From Streptomyces cinnamoneus (GTDB lineage: Bacteria > Actinomycetota > Actinomycetes > Streptomycetales > Streptomycetaceae), in contig NZ_PKFQ01000001.1 in the NCBI RefSeq assembly GCF_002939475.1, forward strand, positions 2,725,001-2,789,000: DNA of 64,000 bases, written 5' to 3'. Shown here in pieces: positions 46,622-57,821 of this stretch. The notes beneath the pieces are model-generated. The model was given only the letters and a program-made list of their open reading frames with translations, made no database searches and was not told the origin of the DNA. Position 1 is the stretch's first letter. Each line of letters begins with the position of its first letter. Position numbers and translations under genes: made by a program.

Positions 46622-46856
46622 CGCACGCCTTCCTCAAGATCGGCACCATCCGTAGCGGCAGGGAGATCACCGACTCGTGCGCCGGAATCCCCACAGCATG
46701 TCCGGGTACCCACTCGGTGCTGTCGACCTCCTCCGTGAGGGCGTCGTCAGCGGTCACGCCTTGGATGATGATCCTCTGCTGCTCGTGGTGCACCCAGACC
46801 GTGGCGGACCCCTCCTCCTTCGTCTCAGGGTCCATCCCCATGAAATCTAGTGGCAT
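46545..46856 (-). CDS. Small hypothetical protein, partner of DUF6879/DUF5753 (103 aa)
   Basis: First gene of the leftward regulator operon. Starts MPLDFMGMDPETKEEGSATV after an excellent AGGAGA site 5-6 nt upstream. The core (VWVHHEQQRIIIQGVTADDA and a basic helix LPLRMVPILRKACDAAERAG) is compact; the tail is acidic. Proteins of this size with WVHHEQQRIIIQG are found in Streptomyces beside HTH-DUF5753 genes, so a role in the same switch is likely. The last 77 nt overlap the DUF6879 gene in another frame. Confidence 0.8.
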   Translation of the reverse strand: MPLDFMGMDPETKEEGSATVWVHHEQQRIIIQGVTADDALTEEVDSTEWVPGHAVGIPAHESVISLPLRMVPILRKACDAAERAGLSDAAPERAEDSSPSGDA

Positions 46857-47093
46857 GGCGATCTCCTGTGTCCACCGGCTTGCGCTCGATTGCATGACCA
46901 TCAGCCCGGCGGTGGCGGTACGTCAAGGGTGCGTGCGTGGCGCTGGAGGGCTCCCCGCAGGCCCGGCCCACGGATGAAGCTGCCTTGGAGCACTGACGAC
47001 GGCATGGGCGGTCGGCGTCATACTGGGGAAATCCTGGGGAGGCTCCCTCTGAAGGGGGCATCTGCGCAGGTCAAGCGCTTGTTGTGCGTGAAG
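46857..47093 (+). other. Right end of the element: promoter region and integrase arm sites
   Basis: No gene seen. It contains the promoter of the leftward operon, the right copy of the 25-bp repeat (47014-47038) and one GCAGGTCA octamer (47066-47073), then runs into attR. Confidence 0.6.
47014..47038 (+). repeat. Right copy of the 25-bp repeat, candidate integrase arm site
   Basis: One mismatch to 35896-35920, same orientation, lying 56 bp inside attR. In a circular excised element the two copies would flank the attachment site. Confidence 0.65.
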
Positions 47094-47156
47094 CACGCAG
47101 ATCTACGAGGGCACGAACCAGGTCCAGCGCATCGTCATGGCGCGCAACCTGCCGTA
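47094..47156 (+). repeat. attR: right attachment repeat
   Basis: Second copy of the 63-bp repeat (57 of 63 identical to 35742-35804). It uses the G/C-ending codons ATC, TAC, GAG, GTC and CGC expected of the host gene. It is followed by host sequence including a terminator. Confidence 0.85.
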
Positions 47157-47157
47157 A
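47094..47157 (+). pseudogene. Orphaned original 3' end of the acyl-CoA dehydrogenase gene
   Basis: In frame it reads TQIYEGTNQVQRIVMARNLP and stop, the last 20 codons of the host gene cut off by integration. It has no start codon and is not a gene. It shows that the intact gene now uses the copy at 35742-35805. Confidence 0.85.
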
Positions 47158-47174
47158 CCCCGCACCCCTCAGGG

Positions 47175-47205
47175 AACGGCCCCCGGCGCTCGCCCGGGGG
47201 CCGTT
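47175..47205 (+). terminator. Original terminator of the acyl-CoA dehydrogenase gene, now displaced
   Basis: Twelve-bp perfect arms (AACGGCCCCCGG and complement) with a 7-nt loop, 18 bp after the orphaned stop codon. Integration moved it 11.35 kb from the gene it served. Confidence 0.75.
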
Positions 47206-47287
47206 CGCCGTCTTCCGGTGGCGGGCCGCCGCCGGGCGGGTGCAAGGTGGTCGCGGGGGCGTCCGTACCGCCAGGGAGGCTCGTGTC

Positions 47288-48082
47288 ATGCCCGAGGTAA
47301 CCAAACCGTACGTCCCCGGTACGCCCTGCTGGGTGGACCTCGTGGTCCCCGACCAGCGCGAGGCCCTCGACTTCTACCGGGACCTCTTCGGCTGGCAGGG
47401 CGAGCCCGGGCCCCCGGAGACCGGCGGGTACGCGGTCTGCGCACTGAACGGCAAGGCCGTGGCCGGGATCATGACCTCGATGGCCCAGGAGGGCGGCTCC
47501 AAGCCCCCGCCGGCGTGGACGACGTATCTGGCCGTCGCCGACGCGGACGCGGCGGTGGCCGCGGTCAACGCCAACGGCGGCACGCCGCTGACCGACGTGA
47601 TGGACGTCCTCACGCTCGGCCGGATGGCCGTCGTGGCCGACTCCACGGGCGCGGTGTTCGGGCTGTGGCAGGCCGGCGACTTCTTCGGCGCGCAGGTCGT
47701 CAACGAGCCCGGCTCGGTGGTGTGGAACGAGCTCAACACCGCCGATCCCGGGACGGCCGGTTCCTTCTACTCGGCGGCCCTGGGCCTGACGCACAGTCCC
47801 ATGGAGGAGCTGCCCGGCTACTCCGCCCTCAAGGCGAACGGCCGGGTGGTCGGCGGCATGCAGAGCCTGGAGAAGTCCCCGCCCGGCTCGCCCTCGCACT
47901 GGCTGACGTACTTCTGCGTCGACGACACCGACGGCACGGTCGACGCGCTGACGAAGGCCGGCGGGTCGGTCCTCAAGCCGCCCTTCGACATGGTCGCGGG
48001 CCGGATGGCCGTGGTGCAGGACCCCCAGGGCGCGGTCTTCGCCCTCATCGACGCGACCGGGCCGTCCCCCGAGGCCGGCTGA
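47288..48082 (+). CDS. VOC family protein (two glyoxalase-like domains)
   Basis: 264 residues made of two vicinal-oxygen-chelate repeats: GTPCWVDLVVPDQREALDFY to about residue 120, and NEPGSVVWNELNTADPGTAG onward with FYSAALGLTH. Each has the beta-alpha-beta-beta-beta pattern and GRMAVVADSTGAVFGLWQ / GRMAVVQDPQGAVFALID at its end. Substrates of such proteins vary widely (hydrolases, resistance proteins), so function is open. ATG 47288 has GGAGG about 9 nt upstream; the frame extends upstream into attR but that part is non-coding. Confidence 0.88.
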   Translation: MPEVTKPYVPGTPCWVDLVVPDQREALDFYRDLFGWQGEPGPPETGGYAVCALNGKAVAGIMTSMAQEGGSKPPPAWTTYLAVADADAAVAAVNANGGTPLTDVMDVLTLGRMAVVADSTGAVFGLWQAGDFFGAQVVNEPGSVVWNELNTADPGTAGSFYSAALGLTHSPMEELPGYSALKANGRVVGGMQSLEKSPPGSPSHWLTYFCVDDTDGTVDALTKAGGSVLKPPFDMVAGRMAVVQDPQGAVFALIDATGPSPEAG

Positions 48083-48127
48083 TCCGGCCCGGGGAACGGC
48101 CCCGGCGGCGCGTCGCCCGCGACGGTC

Positions 48128-49441
48128 TCACTCGCCGGCGGTGACCTTCTCGTCCTTCTTCAGCTGCTCGAAGAGCTGCTTGGCCTTCGCGGTGTCCCAC
48201 TTCACGGCCACGCCGTCGCCGCGCGTGGGGAGGTTGGGGTTGGAGATGGGGACGGTCAGCTGCTGCCCGTCGCCTCCCGTGACGCCCTTCATCGCCCAGA
48301 ACATCGACGCCAGGTCCCACAGCTCCATGTCCTTGTCGACGATGAGCGTGTCCAGGCCGGAGCCGATGACGGGGTAGAGGCGGAAGGGGTTGAGGATCGT
48401 GGCGGGCGAGGCCGCCTGCTTGGCGAGGGTGTTCAGGAACTTCTGCTGGTTGCGCATCCGGCCGAGGTCCTGGTCGGCCTCCTGGTGGCGCTGGCGCACG
48501 AAGGCCAGCGACTGGGCGCCGTTCAGCTCCTGGCAGCCGGCCTTGAAGTCCGCGCCCGAGTCGCGGTCCTGCAGCGGCTTGTCCAGGCACATCTCCACAC
48601 CGCCGAGCGCGTCGACCAGGTTGCGGAAGCCGCCGAACCCGATCTCCGCGTAGTGGTCGATACGCAGGCCGGTGTTGAACTCGATGGTCTGCGCGAGCAG
48701 CTCGGGGCCGCCGTCCGCGTACGCCTGGTTCAGCTTGTGCGTGGCGGCGGGGAACTTCTTGCCGGACTTCTTGCCCGTGAAGGCGGGGATGGTGACGTAG
48801 GAGTCACGCGGCAGGCTCAGCATCGTGGTGCCGTTGTCACCCGTGTGCACGATCATCATCGAGTCGGTGCGCTTGCCGTCCGCCGAGCCGGTGTGCAGGT
48901 CCTTCTTGTCCTGGTCGGACAGGCCCTCACGGCTGTCGGAACCGACGATCAGGTAGTTGGTGCCCTCCCCCGCCGGCGGGCGCTCCTGGAGCTGTCCCAG
49001 GTCGACCTCGCGGCGCATCTTGCCGTCGGCCCAGAAGTACGTGCCGACGGAGACGGCCAGCACGGTGACGACGAAGGCGATCGCCCCGATCTTGATCCGC
49101 TTGCCCCAGTCCGGGGTGCCGGTGCGGGGGGACCGGCCGCCGCCGCGCAGCCCGCCGCCGGGACCGTCCGGGCCGCCGGGGCCGCCGGGACCCTGGGGGT
49201 GCCCGCTGCCGCGGCCGTAGACCTGGCCGGTGTTGTAGCCGTCGTCGGGGGCCGCCGCCTGGGGCGGGGGGCCGGGGTGCCGGTCCGGGGAGTCGTAGCC
49301 CTGGGGCGGCCGGTACTGCTGGGGCGGGGCGGGGCGCTGGACGTGGGGCATCGCACGGACGCCCTCCGGCCGGGCGCCGGTGCTGCCGCGCCCGTACCGC
49401 TCGCGGCGGTCTTCGGTCCGCCCATCGGGCCAATCGTTCAT
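48128..49441 (-). CDS. LCP family protein 5
   Basis: 437 residues. The long cytoplasmic N terminus (about 115 residues) is Pro/Gly/Arg/Gln-rich, followed by one membrane helix (GAIAFVVTVLAVSVGTYFW). The extracellular LCP domain has NYLIVGSDSREGL, SLPRDSYVTIPAF, GVEMCLDKPLQDRDS and LAFVRQRHQEADQDL. No LytR_C domain. It probably attaches a wall glycopolymer. Convergent with the VOC gene and divergent from the thioesterase across 119 bp. Confidence 0.93.
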   Translation of the reverse strand: MNDWPDGRTEDRRERYGRGSTGARPEGVRAMPHVQRPAPPQQYRPPQGYDSPDRHPGPPPQAAAPDDGYNTGQVYGRGSGHPQGPGGPGGPDGPGGGLRGGGRSPRTGTPDWGKRIKIGAIAFVVTVLAVSVGTYFWADGKMRREVDLGQLQERPPAGEGTNYLIVGSDSREGLSDQDKKDLHTGSADGKRTDSMMIVHTGDNGTTMLSLPRDSYVTIPAFTGKKSGKKFPAATHKLNQAYADGGPELLAQTIEFNTGLRIDHYAEIGFGGFRNLVDALGGVEMCLDKPLQDRDSGADFKAGCQELNGAQSLAFVRQRHQEADQDLGRMRNQQKFLNTLAKQAASPATILNPFRLYPVIGSGLDTLIVDKDMELWDLASMFWAMKGVTGGDGQQLTVPISNPNLPTRGDGVAVKWDTAKAKQLFEQLKKDEKVTAGE

Positions 49442-49560
49442 GGGACCGAGTGTGCCCCGTGGGCCAGCCGGCTCACAGGGCTCGGGCGGGATCGGGGCAG
49501 TGCTGTTGCAGAGCTGATGCAAATCGGCCCCCACACGCCCGCCCGCATACAGTGGGGGGC

Positions 49561-50106
49561 ATGACCACTCAGGACCGGAGCCCGGAGGCGATAGCCGGCA
49601 AGCCGACGTCGGCTTCCCGTACGACCCTCTCCCACATCATGACCGGCAGCGACACCAACCTGCTGGGCACCGTCCACGGCGGCGTGATCATGAAGCTGGT
49701 GGACGACGTCGCCGGCGCCGTGGCCGGCCGGCACTCCGGCGGCCCGGCGGTCACGGCCTCCATGGACGAGATGGCCTTTCTGGAGCCCGTCCGGGTGGGC
49801 GACCTCGTTCATGTGAAGGCCCAGGTCAACTGGACCGGGCGGTCCTCCATGGAGGTCGGCGTGCGGGTGCTCGCCGAGCGGTGGAACGAGTCGACGCCCG
49901 CCGTCCAGGTCGGCAGCGCCTACCTCGTCTTCGCCGCCGTCGACGAGCACGGCAAGCCCCGGCGCGTACCGCAGGTGCTCCCGGAGACCGAGAAGGACCG
50001 CCAGCGCTACCAGGAGGCGATGATCCGGCGCACCCACCGGCTCGCCCGCCGTCGCGCGATCATGGAGCTGCGCGAGAAGCGGACGCCCGAGGGCCTGGAG
50101 GACTGA
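49561..50106 (+). CDS. Acyl-CoA thioesterase, hotdog fold
   Basis: 181 residues with the hotdog/BFIT-type motif NLLGTVHGGVIMKLVDDVAG, then TASMDEMAFLEPVRVGDLVH and GRSSMEVGVRVLAE. It hydrolyses acyl-CoA thioesters in the cytoplasm; chain-length preference cannot be read. A basic helical C terminus follows the domain. ATG 49561. Divergent from LCP protein 5 and convergent with the dipeptidase. Confidence 0.92.
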   Translation: MTTQDRSPEAIAGKPTSASRTTLSHIMTGSDTNLLGTVHGGVIMKLVDDVAGAVAGRHSGGPAVTASMDEMAFLEPVRVGDLVHVKAQVNWTGRSSMEVGVRVLAERWNESTPAVQVGSAYLVFAAVDEHGKPRRVPQVLPETEKDRQRYQEAMIRRTHRLARRRAIMELREKRTPEGLED

Positions 50107-50145
50107 GGCCCGTGGCGGCCGGGGGCGTCCCGGCCGTCCCGGCGC

Positions 50146-51345
50146 TCAGCCGTCGAGCTCGTCGATCGTGGCGATCGACGGCCCCCGCCGTGCGGACAGC
50201 TCGCCGGCCACGTCCTCCGCGGCCCTCAGCACCCGGACCGCGTTCTGCCAGGTCAGCTTGGCGAGGTCGGAGTCGGACCAGCCCCGGCGGAGCAGCTCCG
50301 CGATGAGGTTCGGGTAGCCGGAGACGTCGGAGAGGCCCTCCGGGGTGAAGGCCGTGCCGTCGTAGTCGCCGCCGAGGCCGACGTGGTCGACGCCGGCGAC
50401 CTCGCGCATGTGGTCGAGGTGGTCGGCGACCGTCGCGACGGTGGCCCGGGGGCGGGGGTTCGCCGCCTCGAAGGCGCGGTGGACGGCCATGCCGACGGCG
50501 GTGGTGTCCAGCGGGTGCAGCCCGTTGGCCCGCATGTTCTCGTCCGCGGCCCGCGTCCACGCGATGGCCTCGGGCAGGATGAACTTCGGTACGAACGTGG
50601 CCATGGCCACGCCCCCGCCCGCGGCGAGCCGTGCGAGCACGTCGTCGGGGATGTTGCGCGGGTGGTCGCAGACCGCGCGCGCGGAGGAGTGCGAGAAGAT
50701 CACCGGCGCCTCGCTGACCCGCAGCGCGTCCCGCATCGTGTCGGCGGAGACGTGCGAGAGGTCGACCAGCATGCCGACGCGGTTCATCTCGCGGACGACC
50801 TCTTCGCCGAAGCGCGTCAGGCCGCCCGCGGCCGGCTCGTCGGTCGCCGAGTCCGCCCACGGGATGTTGTCGTTGTGGGTGAGCGTCATGTAGCGGACGC
50901 CCAGCCGGTGCAGGGCCCGCAGCGTGGCCAGGGAGCAGTTGATGCTGTGGCCGCCCTCGGCGCCCATGAGGGAGGCGATGCGGCCCTCGGCGCGCGCGGC
51001 CTCCATGTCGTCGGCGGTGAAGGCGAGCCGCAGGTCCGCGGGGTAGCGCTCGGCCAGCCGCCGCACGACGTCGATCTGCTCCAGCGTGGCGCTGACCGCG
51101 TCGTCGCCCGCCAGGTCGCTGCGGACGTAGACGGACCAGAACTGGGCGCCCACCCCGCCTTCGCGCAGCCGGGGCAGGTCGGTGTGCAGGTCGGCGCTCT
51201 GGTCGGTGGCGATGTCGCGCTTGCCGAGGTCGTAGCGGACCTGCTCGCGCAGGGCCCAGGGGAGGTCGTTGTGCCCGTCGACGACGGGGTGGGCGGCGAG
51301 CAGCTCGCGGGCGCGGACCAGGTGGTCCGCCCTCACCGCGCTCAC
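50146..51345 (-). CDS. Membrane-dipeptidase family protein (renal dipeptidase-like)
   Basis: 399-residue zinc amidohydrolase of peptidase family M19. [11 protein letters not shown] supplies the first metal pair, [13 protein letters not shown] the bridging Glu, and [11 protein letters not shown] and [15 protein letters not shown] the remaining His ligands. [18 protein letters not shown] is the family signature. It cleaves dipeptides in the cytoplasm; no signal peptide is seen. Its GTG overlaps the purE stop by 2-3 nt, so it is the last gene of purK-purE-dipeptidase. Confidence 0.93.
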   Translation of the reverse strand: MSAVRADHLVRARELLAAHPVVDGHNDLPWALREQVRYDLGKRDIATDQSADLHTDLPRLREGGVGAQFWSVYVRSDLAGDDAVSATLEQIDVVRRLAERYPADLRLAFTADDMEAARAEGRIASLMGAEGGHSINCSLATLRALHRLGVRYMTLTHNDNIPWADSATDEPAAGGLTRFGEEVVREMNRVGMLVDLSHVSADTMRDALRVSEAPVIFSHSSARAVCDHPRNIPDDVLARLAAGGGVAMATFVPKFILPEAIAWTRAADENMRANGLHPLDTTAVGMAVHRAFEAANPRPRATVATVADHLDHMREVAGVDHVGLGGDYDGTAFTPEGLSDVSGYPNLIAELLRRGWSDSDLAKLTWQNAVRVLRAAEDVAGELSARRGPSIATIDELDG

Positions 51346-51869
51346 TTCCCGAACCCGAAGCCGGTGGCGCCCTCGGTGCGGGCGCGCAGCCGCTTGCCCT
51401 TCTCGGTGGCCTGCTGGTTCAGCTCGTCCTGGAAGCCGCGCATCCGCTCCAGGAGGTCACCGTCGTGGGCGGCGAGCATCCGGACGGCCAGGAGCCCGGC
51501 GTTGCGGGCGCCGGCGACGGAGACGGTGGCGACCGGCACCCCGGCGGGCATCTGCACGATGGACAGCAGGGAGTCCATGCCGTCCAGGTACTTCAGCGGT
51601 ACGGGCACCCCGATGACCGGCAGCGGGGTCACGGAGGCCAGCATGCCGGGCAGGTGGGCGGCGCCGCCCGCGCCCGCGATGATCGCCTTGAGGCCCCGGC
51701 CGGCGGCCTGCTCCCCGTACGCGACCATCTCGCGCGGCATCCGGTGCGCGGAGACGACGTCGACCTCGTAGGGGATCTCGAACTCGTCGAGGGCTTTCGC
51801 GGCGGCTTCCATGACGGGCCAGTCCGAATCGGAGCCCATGACGATGCCGACGACGGGGGAACCAGTCAT
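51342..51869 (-). CDS. purE: N5-carboxyaminoimidazole ribonucleotide mutase
   Basis: 175 residues. Rearranges N5-CAIR to CAIR in purine synthesis. Motifs: [48 protein letters not shown] and [20 protein letters not shown]. The ATG overlaps the purK stop (ATGA), consistent with translational coupling to the preceding pathway step. Confidence 0.97.
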   Translation of the reverse strand: MTGSPVVGIVMGSDSDWPVMEAAAKALDEFEIPYEVDVVSAHRMPREMVAYGEQAAGRGLKAIIAGAGGAAHLPGMLASVTPLPVIGVPVPLKYLDGMDSLLSIVQMPAGVPVATVSVAGARNAGLLAVRMLAAHDGDLLERMRGFQDELNQQATEKGKRLRARTEGATGFGFGK

Positions 51870-53005
51870 TCCGTGATCGTTCCTCGCAGGTATCCGGCGG
51901 CGTGGGCGGCGCGCTCGCGCACGTCCGCCAGGTCGTCGCCGTAGGTGTTGACGTGTCCGACCTTGCGGCCGGGCTTGACGTCCTTGCCGTACATATGGAT
52001 CTTCAGGCCCGGGTCGCGCGCCATGCAATGCAGATACGCGGAATACATGTCGGGGTAGTCACCGCCGAGCACGTTGGCCATCACGGTCCACTTGGCGCGC
52101 GGCCGGGGGTCGCCCAGCGGCAGGTCGAGCACGGCCCGGACGTGGTTGGCGAACTGCGAGGTGATCGCGCCGTCCTGGGTCCAGTGGCCGGAGTTGTGGG
52201 GACGCATCGCCAGCTCGTTGACGAGCACCCGGCCGTCGCGGGTCTCGAACAGCTCCACGGCGAGGTGGCCGACCACGCCCAGCTCCTTGGCCACCTTGAG
52301 CGCGAGCTGCTGGGCGTGCGCGGACAGTTCCTCGGAGAGGTCCGGCGCCGGGGCGATGACCGTGTCGCAGACGCCGTCGACCTGGATCGACTCCACGACG
52401 GGGTACGAGACGGCCTGGCCGTGCGGGGAGCGGACGACGTTGGCGGCGAGCTCGCGGACGAAGTCGACCTTCTCCTCCGCGAGGACGGGCACACCCGCCC
52501 GGAAGGGCTCGGCCGCCTCCGTCGCGTCGCGTACGACCCACACCCCCTTGCCGTCGTAGCCACCGCGCACCGTCTTCAGGACAACCGGAAAGCCGTCCCC
52601 TTCTTCCGCGAACCGCACCACGTCGGCGGGGTCCGCGACGATCCGGTGCCGGGGGCAGGGCACCCCGATCTCCTGGAGTTTCGCCCGCATGACGCCCTTG
52701 TCCTGGGCGTGCACCAACGCGTCGGGCCCAGGCCGGACGGGAACGCCGTCCGCCTCCAGGGCCCGGAGGTGCTCGGTGGGTACGTGCTCGTGATCGAAGG
52801 TGATCACATCGCAGCCTTGTGCGAAAGCACGAAGGGTGTCCAGGTCGCGGTAGTCGCCGATGACGACGTCGCTCACCACCTGGGCCGCCGAGTCCTGCGG
52901 GGTATCGCTGAGCAGTTTGAACCTGATGCCGAGGGGGATGCCCGCCTCGTGGGTCATACGGGCGAGCTGGCCGCCGCCGACCATGCCGACTACCGGGAAC
53001 GTCAC
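51866..53005 (-). CDS. purK: N5-carboxyaminoimidazole ribonucleotide synthase
   Basis: 379-residue ATP-grasp enzyme that carboxylates AIR to N5-CAIR, substrate of PurE. N-terminal [22 protein letters not shown]-grasp segments [20 protein letters not shown] and [21 protein letters not shown] 53005 ([11 protein letters not shown]) fits the family N terminus; an in-frame ATG 21 nt further upstream (MCGYPGG) is possible. First gene of the purK-purE-dipeptidase operon. Confidence 0.96.
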   Translation of the reverse strand: MTFPVVGMVGGGQLARMTHEAGIPLGIRFKLLSDTPQDSAAQVVSDVVIGDYRDLDTLRAFAQGCDVITFDHEHVPTEHLRALEADGVPVRPGPDALVHAQDKGVMRAKLQEIGVPCPRHRIVADPADVVRFAEEGDGFPVVLKTVRGGYDGKGVWVVRDATEAAEPFRAGVPVLAEEKVDFVRELAANVVRSPHGQAVSYPVVESIQVDGVCDTVIAPAPDLSEELSAHAQQLALKVAKELGVVGHLAVELFETRDGRVLVNELAMRPHNSGHWTQDGAITSQFANHVRAVLDLPLGDPRPRAKWTVMANVLGGDYPDMYSAYLHCMARDPGLKIHMYGKDVKPGRKVGHVNTYGDDLADVRERAAHAAGYLRGTITE

Positions 53006-53175
53006 GCCCCCAGGGTATCCGCACATGCGAACCACTCGTACCGGCCTGGATGATCCTCCAAGGATTCGGGCCCTGGCCGGAAGGCGCCGGTGGGCTGCCG
53101 GACGATGACCGAAAAGCGCGCGTCAACCGGCGGTTAACGGACTCTCCCGGTCACAGCCGGAGAGCGCTGGTTAGC

Positions 53176-53730
53176 ATGAACACCATGACTCAACGGCGCA
53201 CAGTGCGTTCCCGGCTGGAGCGGCTGGCCCGCGAAATCGCGAAATTCGGCGCCGTCGGCGCCATCGGATTCGTGGTCAACTTCATCGTCTTCAACCTCTG
53301 CCGGCACGAGTTCCACCTCGCCGTCGTCCGCTCGGGCGTCATCGCGACGGCCGTCGCGATCGCCACCAACTACGTCGGCAACCGCTACTGGACCTACCGC
53401 GACACCGACAAGAGCAAGCGCAGCCGTGAGCTGCCCCTCTTCCTCCTGTTCAGCGGCGTCGGGCTCGTGATCGAGAACGGCATCCTGGCGCTCTCGTACT
53501 ACGGCCTCGGCTTCACGTCGCCGCTGGCGAGCAACATCGCGAAGAACGTCGTCGGCCTCGGGCTCGGCACGGTCTTCCGGTTCTGGTCCTACAGAACCTG
53601 GGTGTTCCGGGCGATGCCGGTCCGCGACGCCGTGGAGACTGCCGAATCGTTCCTGGCCGACGCCGACGCCGGGACGGAGTCCGAGGCCCCGGCCGAGGCC
53701 CCGCACCAGCGCGTCGACGCCGGGAAGTAG
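53176..53730 (+). CDS. GtrA family membrane protein
   Basis: 184 residues with four hydrophobic helices: FGAVGAIGFVVNFIVFNLC, SGVIATAVAIATNYVGNRYW, LPLFLLFSGVGLVIENGILA and a last one around NVVGLGLGTVFRFWSYRTWVF. This is the GtrA/DPMS-like fold that helps move polyprenyl-phosphate sugars or teichoic-acid precursors across the membrane. The C-terminal 30 residues are Glu/Ala-rich and soluble. ATG 53176 or 53185; GGAGAG lies 12 nt before the former. It could supply sugar carriers for the envelope genes nearby. Confidence 0.9.
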   Translation: MNTMTQRRTVRSRLERLAREIAKFGAVGAIGFVVNFIVFNLCRHEFHLAVVRSGVIATAVAIATNYVGNRYWTYRDTDKSKRSRELPLFLLFSGVGLVIENGILALSYYGLGFTSPLASNIAKNVVGLGLGTVFRFWSYRTWVFRAMPVRDAVETAESFLADADAGTESEAPAEAPHQRVDAGK

Positions 53731-53802
53731 GACGCCCGCGCGCACGCCCCGCCCACCCGTCGTCTCCTCACCGTCGTCTCCCCGCAGCCGTCCCTCCGGC
53801 GT

Positions 53803-55047
53803 CTACTCGCAGCCGTCGGCTCCCCGGCTCAGGAAGAGCGCGAAGACCGGCGGGTGCTGTTGCAGCAGCTCCAGCCGCCCGCCGTCCGCCTCCGCCAGGT
53901 CCCGCGCGACCGCCAGCCCCAGGCCCGTCGAGTTGCGGCCGCTGACCGTGCGCTCGAAGACCCGCGAACCGAGGTCGACGGGCACGCCGGGTCCTTCGTC
54001 CGAGACCTCGACGACGGCCTGGTTGCCGGTCACCCTCGTCCGCAGCGCGACCGTGCCGTCGCCGTGCATCAGCGAGTTCTCGATCAGCGTCGCCAGCACC
54101 TGGGACACCGCTCCCGGCGTCCCCACCGCCCGCAGCCCCTGCTTGCCGGAGCGGACCAGGGCGCGGCCACCGCTGCGGGTGGCCGGCCGCCACTCCTCGA
54201 TCTGCTGCTTGATGACCTCGTCGAGGTCGAACGTGACCGCGGAGCCGGTCTGCGGGTCACGGGAGTTGGTCAGCAGCCGCTGGACGACGTCGGTGAGCCG
54301 CTCCACCTGCGTGAGAGCGATCGTCGCCTCCTCCTTGACCGTCTCCGGGTCGTCGGTGAGCGTGATCTCCTCCAGCCGCATCGACAGCGCGGTCAGCGGC
54401 GTGCGCAGCTGGTGCGAGGCGTCGGCGGCCAGCCGCCGCTCCGCCGTCAGCATCCGGGCGATCCGCTCGGCGCTGCCGTCCAGCACGTCGGCGACCCGGT
54501 CCAGCTCGGGCACGCCGTAGCGGCGGTGGCGCGGGCGCGGGTCGCCGGAGCCCAGCCGCTCGGCGGTCTCGGCGAGGTCGGTGAGGGGCGCGGTGAGCCG
54601 GTTGGCCTGCCGCACGGCGAGGAACACGGCGGCGATCACGGCCAGCAGGGCCACCGCGAGGATCACCAGGAGGGTGCGGCCGACCTCACGGCTGACCGTG
54701 GAGCGGGACTCCTCGACCATGACGGTCTCGCCCTGCTCGCCCTTCTGCGTCGCGGTGATGACGCCGCCCGTCGGGCGGTCGCCGATCTCGATGGGCTGCC
54801 GGCCGGGGATGTCGATGCGGGCGTACCGCTCGGGGGTGATCTGCTCGCGCAGCACCCCGGACTCCACCCGCTCGCCGCCGACCAGCCGGCTGTCGACGAT
54901 GCTGACCAGGCGCACGGCCTCGGACTGCACGCTCTCCTGAGCGCTGCTCTCGATGGTCCGCGTCTCGACGATGACGAGCGAGATGCCGAAGACGGCGATC
55001 ACGACGAGCACGACGGCGAGCGTGGAGTTGATCAGTCGGCGGCGCAC
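53803..55047 (-). CDS. Sensor histidine kinase
   Basis: 414 residues. Two membrane helices (VVLVVIAVFGISLVIVET and LLVILAVALLAVIAAVFLAV) bracket an extracellular sensor of about 115 residues. Then come a HAMP segment, the phospho-acceptor box ADASHQLRTPLTALSMRLEE, the N box LIENSLMHGDGT and the G boxes VSDEGPGVP and STGLGLAVARDLA. It phosphorylates the response regulator encoded 75 bp upstream on the same strand. The stimulus is unknown. Confidence 0.93.
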   Translation of the reverse strand: MRRRLINSTLAVVLVVIAVFGISLVIVETRTIESSAQESVQSEAVRLVSIVDSRLVGGERVESGVLREQITPERYARIDIPGRQPIEIGDRPTGGVITATQKGEQGETVMVEESRSTVSREVGRTLLVILAVALLAVIAAVFLAVRQANRLTAPLTDLAETAERLGSGDPRPRHRRYGVPELDRVADVLDGSAERIARMLTAERRLAADASHQLRTPLTALSMRLEEITLTDDPETVKEEATIALTQVERLTDVVQRLLTNSRDPQTGSAVTFDLDEVIKQQIEEWRPATRSGGRALVRSGKQGLRAVGTPGAVSQVLATLIENSLMHGDGTVALRTRVTGNQAVVEVSDEGPGVPVDLGSRVFERTVSGRNSTGLGLAVARDLAEADGGRLELLQQHPPVFALFLSRGADGCE

Positions 55048-55122
55048 GGTGTCCTCCGGGCGGGAGCGGTACGTGAGGTGCGGCCCGGCAGGTCCGGCCC
55101 GTGATGCCCCGGGGCGGGGAGG

Positions 55123-55803
<681 letters not shown>

Positions 55804-56271
55804 GGAGAGATGGTAGTCCGCTCGGGCGCACGTCAGAGGTGTAGTGAGGGCTACCTACGGCAACACTTCACCGAAAGTGCTATCACCTACGAATATGTGT
55901 GGACGGTTCCCGTCCGGCCTGTGATCCATCTCTCAACACCTTCCATACCCGGGCGGGGTGTGACGTATGGTGACGGGACGTCTGTAGCACTACCGAGGGG
56001 CCTTCGGCATCTGAAGACGCCGAGGGTCTCTGTTGTGCGCGGGGCTGGTACCCCAGCCCCGACTCACAGTGATCGACCTGTCGGCCGGGTCCGCCGCGCG
56101 AAGATGCGCGGGGGCGTGGATCCCGGTTACGGCCGTCCTGCCGGTTCCCCTTCCGGGGAGCCGAACCCCTCCGGGCGTGGGGGCGGGCGGCGCGGTAGCC
56201 GGTGCCGGCCAACCCCCCACCGGGCGCGCACCCGCTCCACCGCGCGTCCCGAACACCCCCTAGGAATGACC
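55804..56271 (+). promoter_or_regulatory. 468-bp divergent region between response regulator and POT transporter
   Basis: No gene supported. It must carry promoters for both sides. A perfect 20-bp palindrome GGGGCTGGTACCCCAGCCCC lies at 56041-56060, which can form an 8-bp stem in a transcript toward the transporter or act as an operator. The left 150 bp are AT-richer. Confidence 0.45.
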
Positions 56272-57807
<1,536 letters not shown>

Positions 57808-57821
57808 CGTCGCTCCCCACC

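Larger units (their letters stand above)
35742..47156. mobile_element. 11,352-bp integrated element with integrase and a lone capsid gene
   Basis: Bounded by a 63-bp direct repeat (35742-35804 and 47094-47156, 57 of 63 identical). The offset of 11,352 bp gives the element length wherever the crossover lies. A tyrosine integrase lies at the left end facing out, with direct repeats near both ends that look like integrase arm sites. Rightward genes: regulator, xis, XRE, Cys-rich protein, capsid, cargo pair, Lsr2-like, ATPase. Leftward genes: methyltransferase, unknowns, HTH-DUF5753, DUF6879. No TraB, RepSA, portal, terminase or tail genes were found, so neither a conjugative AICE nor a full prophage fits. 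A phage satellite is the best inference. Confidence 0.92.

Noticed and set aside
35742..47156. A pSAM2-type conjugative element (AICE)
   Set aside because: Integrase and excisionase fit, but no TraB/FtsK translocase or RepSA-type initiator is present, and a capsid gene is.
47084..47287. An N-terminal extension of the VOC protein through attR
   Set aside because: This DNA is the orphaned dehydrogenase end plus its terminator; the VOC ribosome site and ATG lie at 47270-47290.
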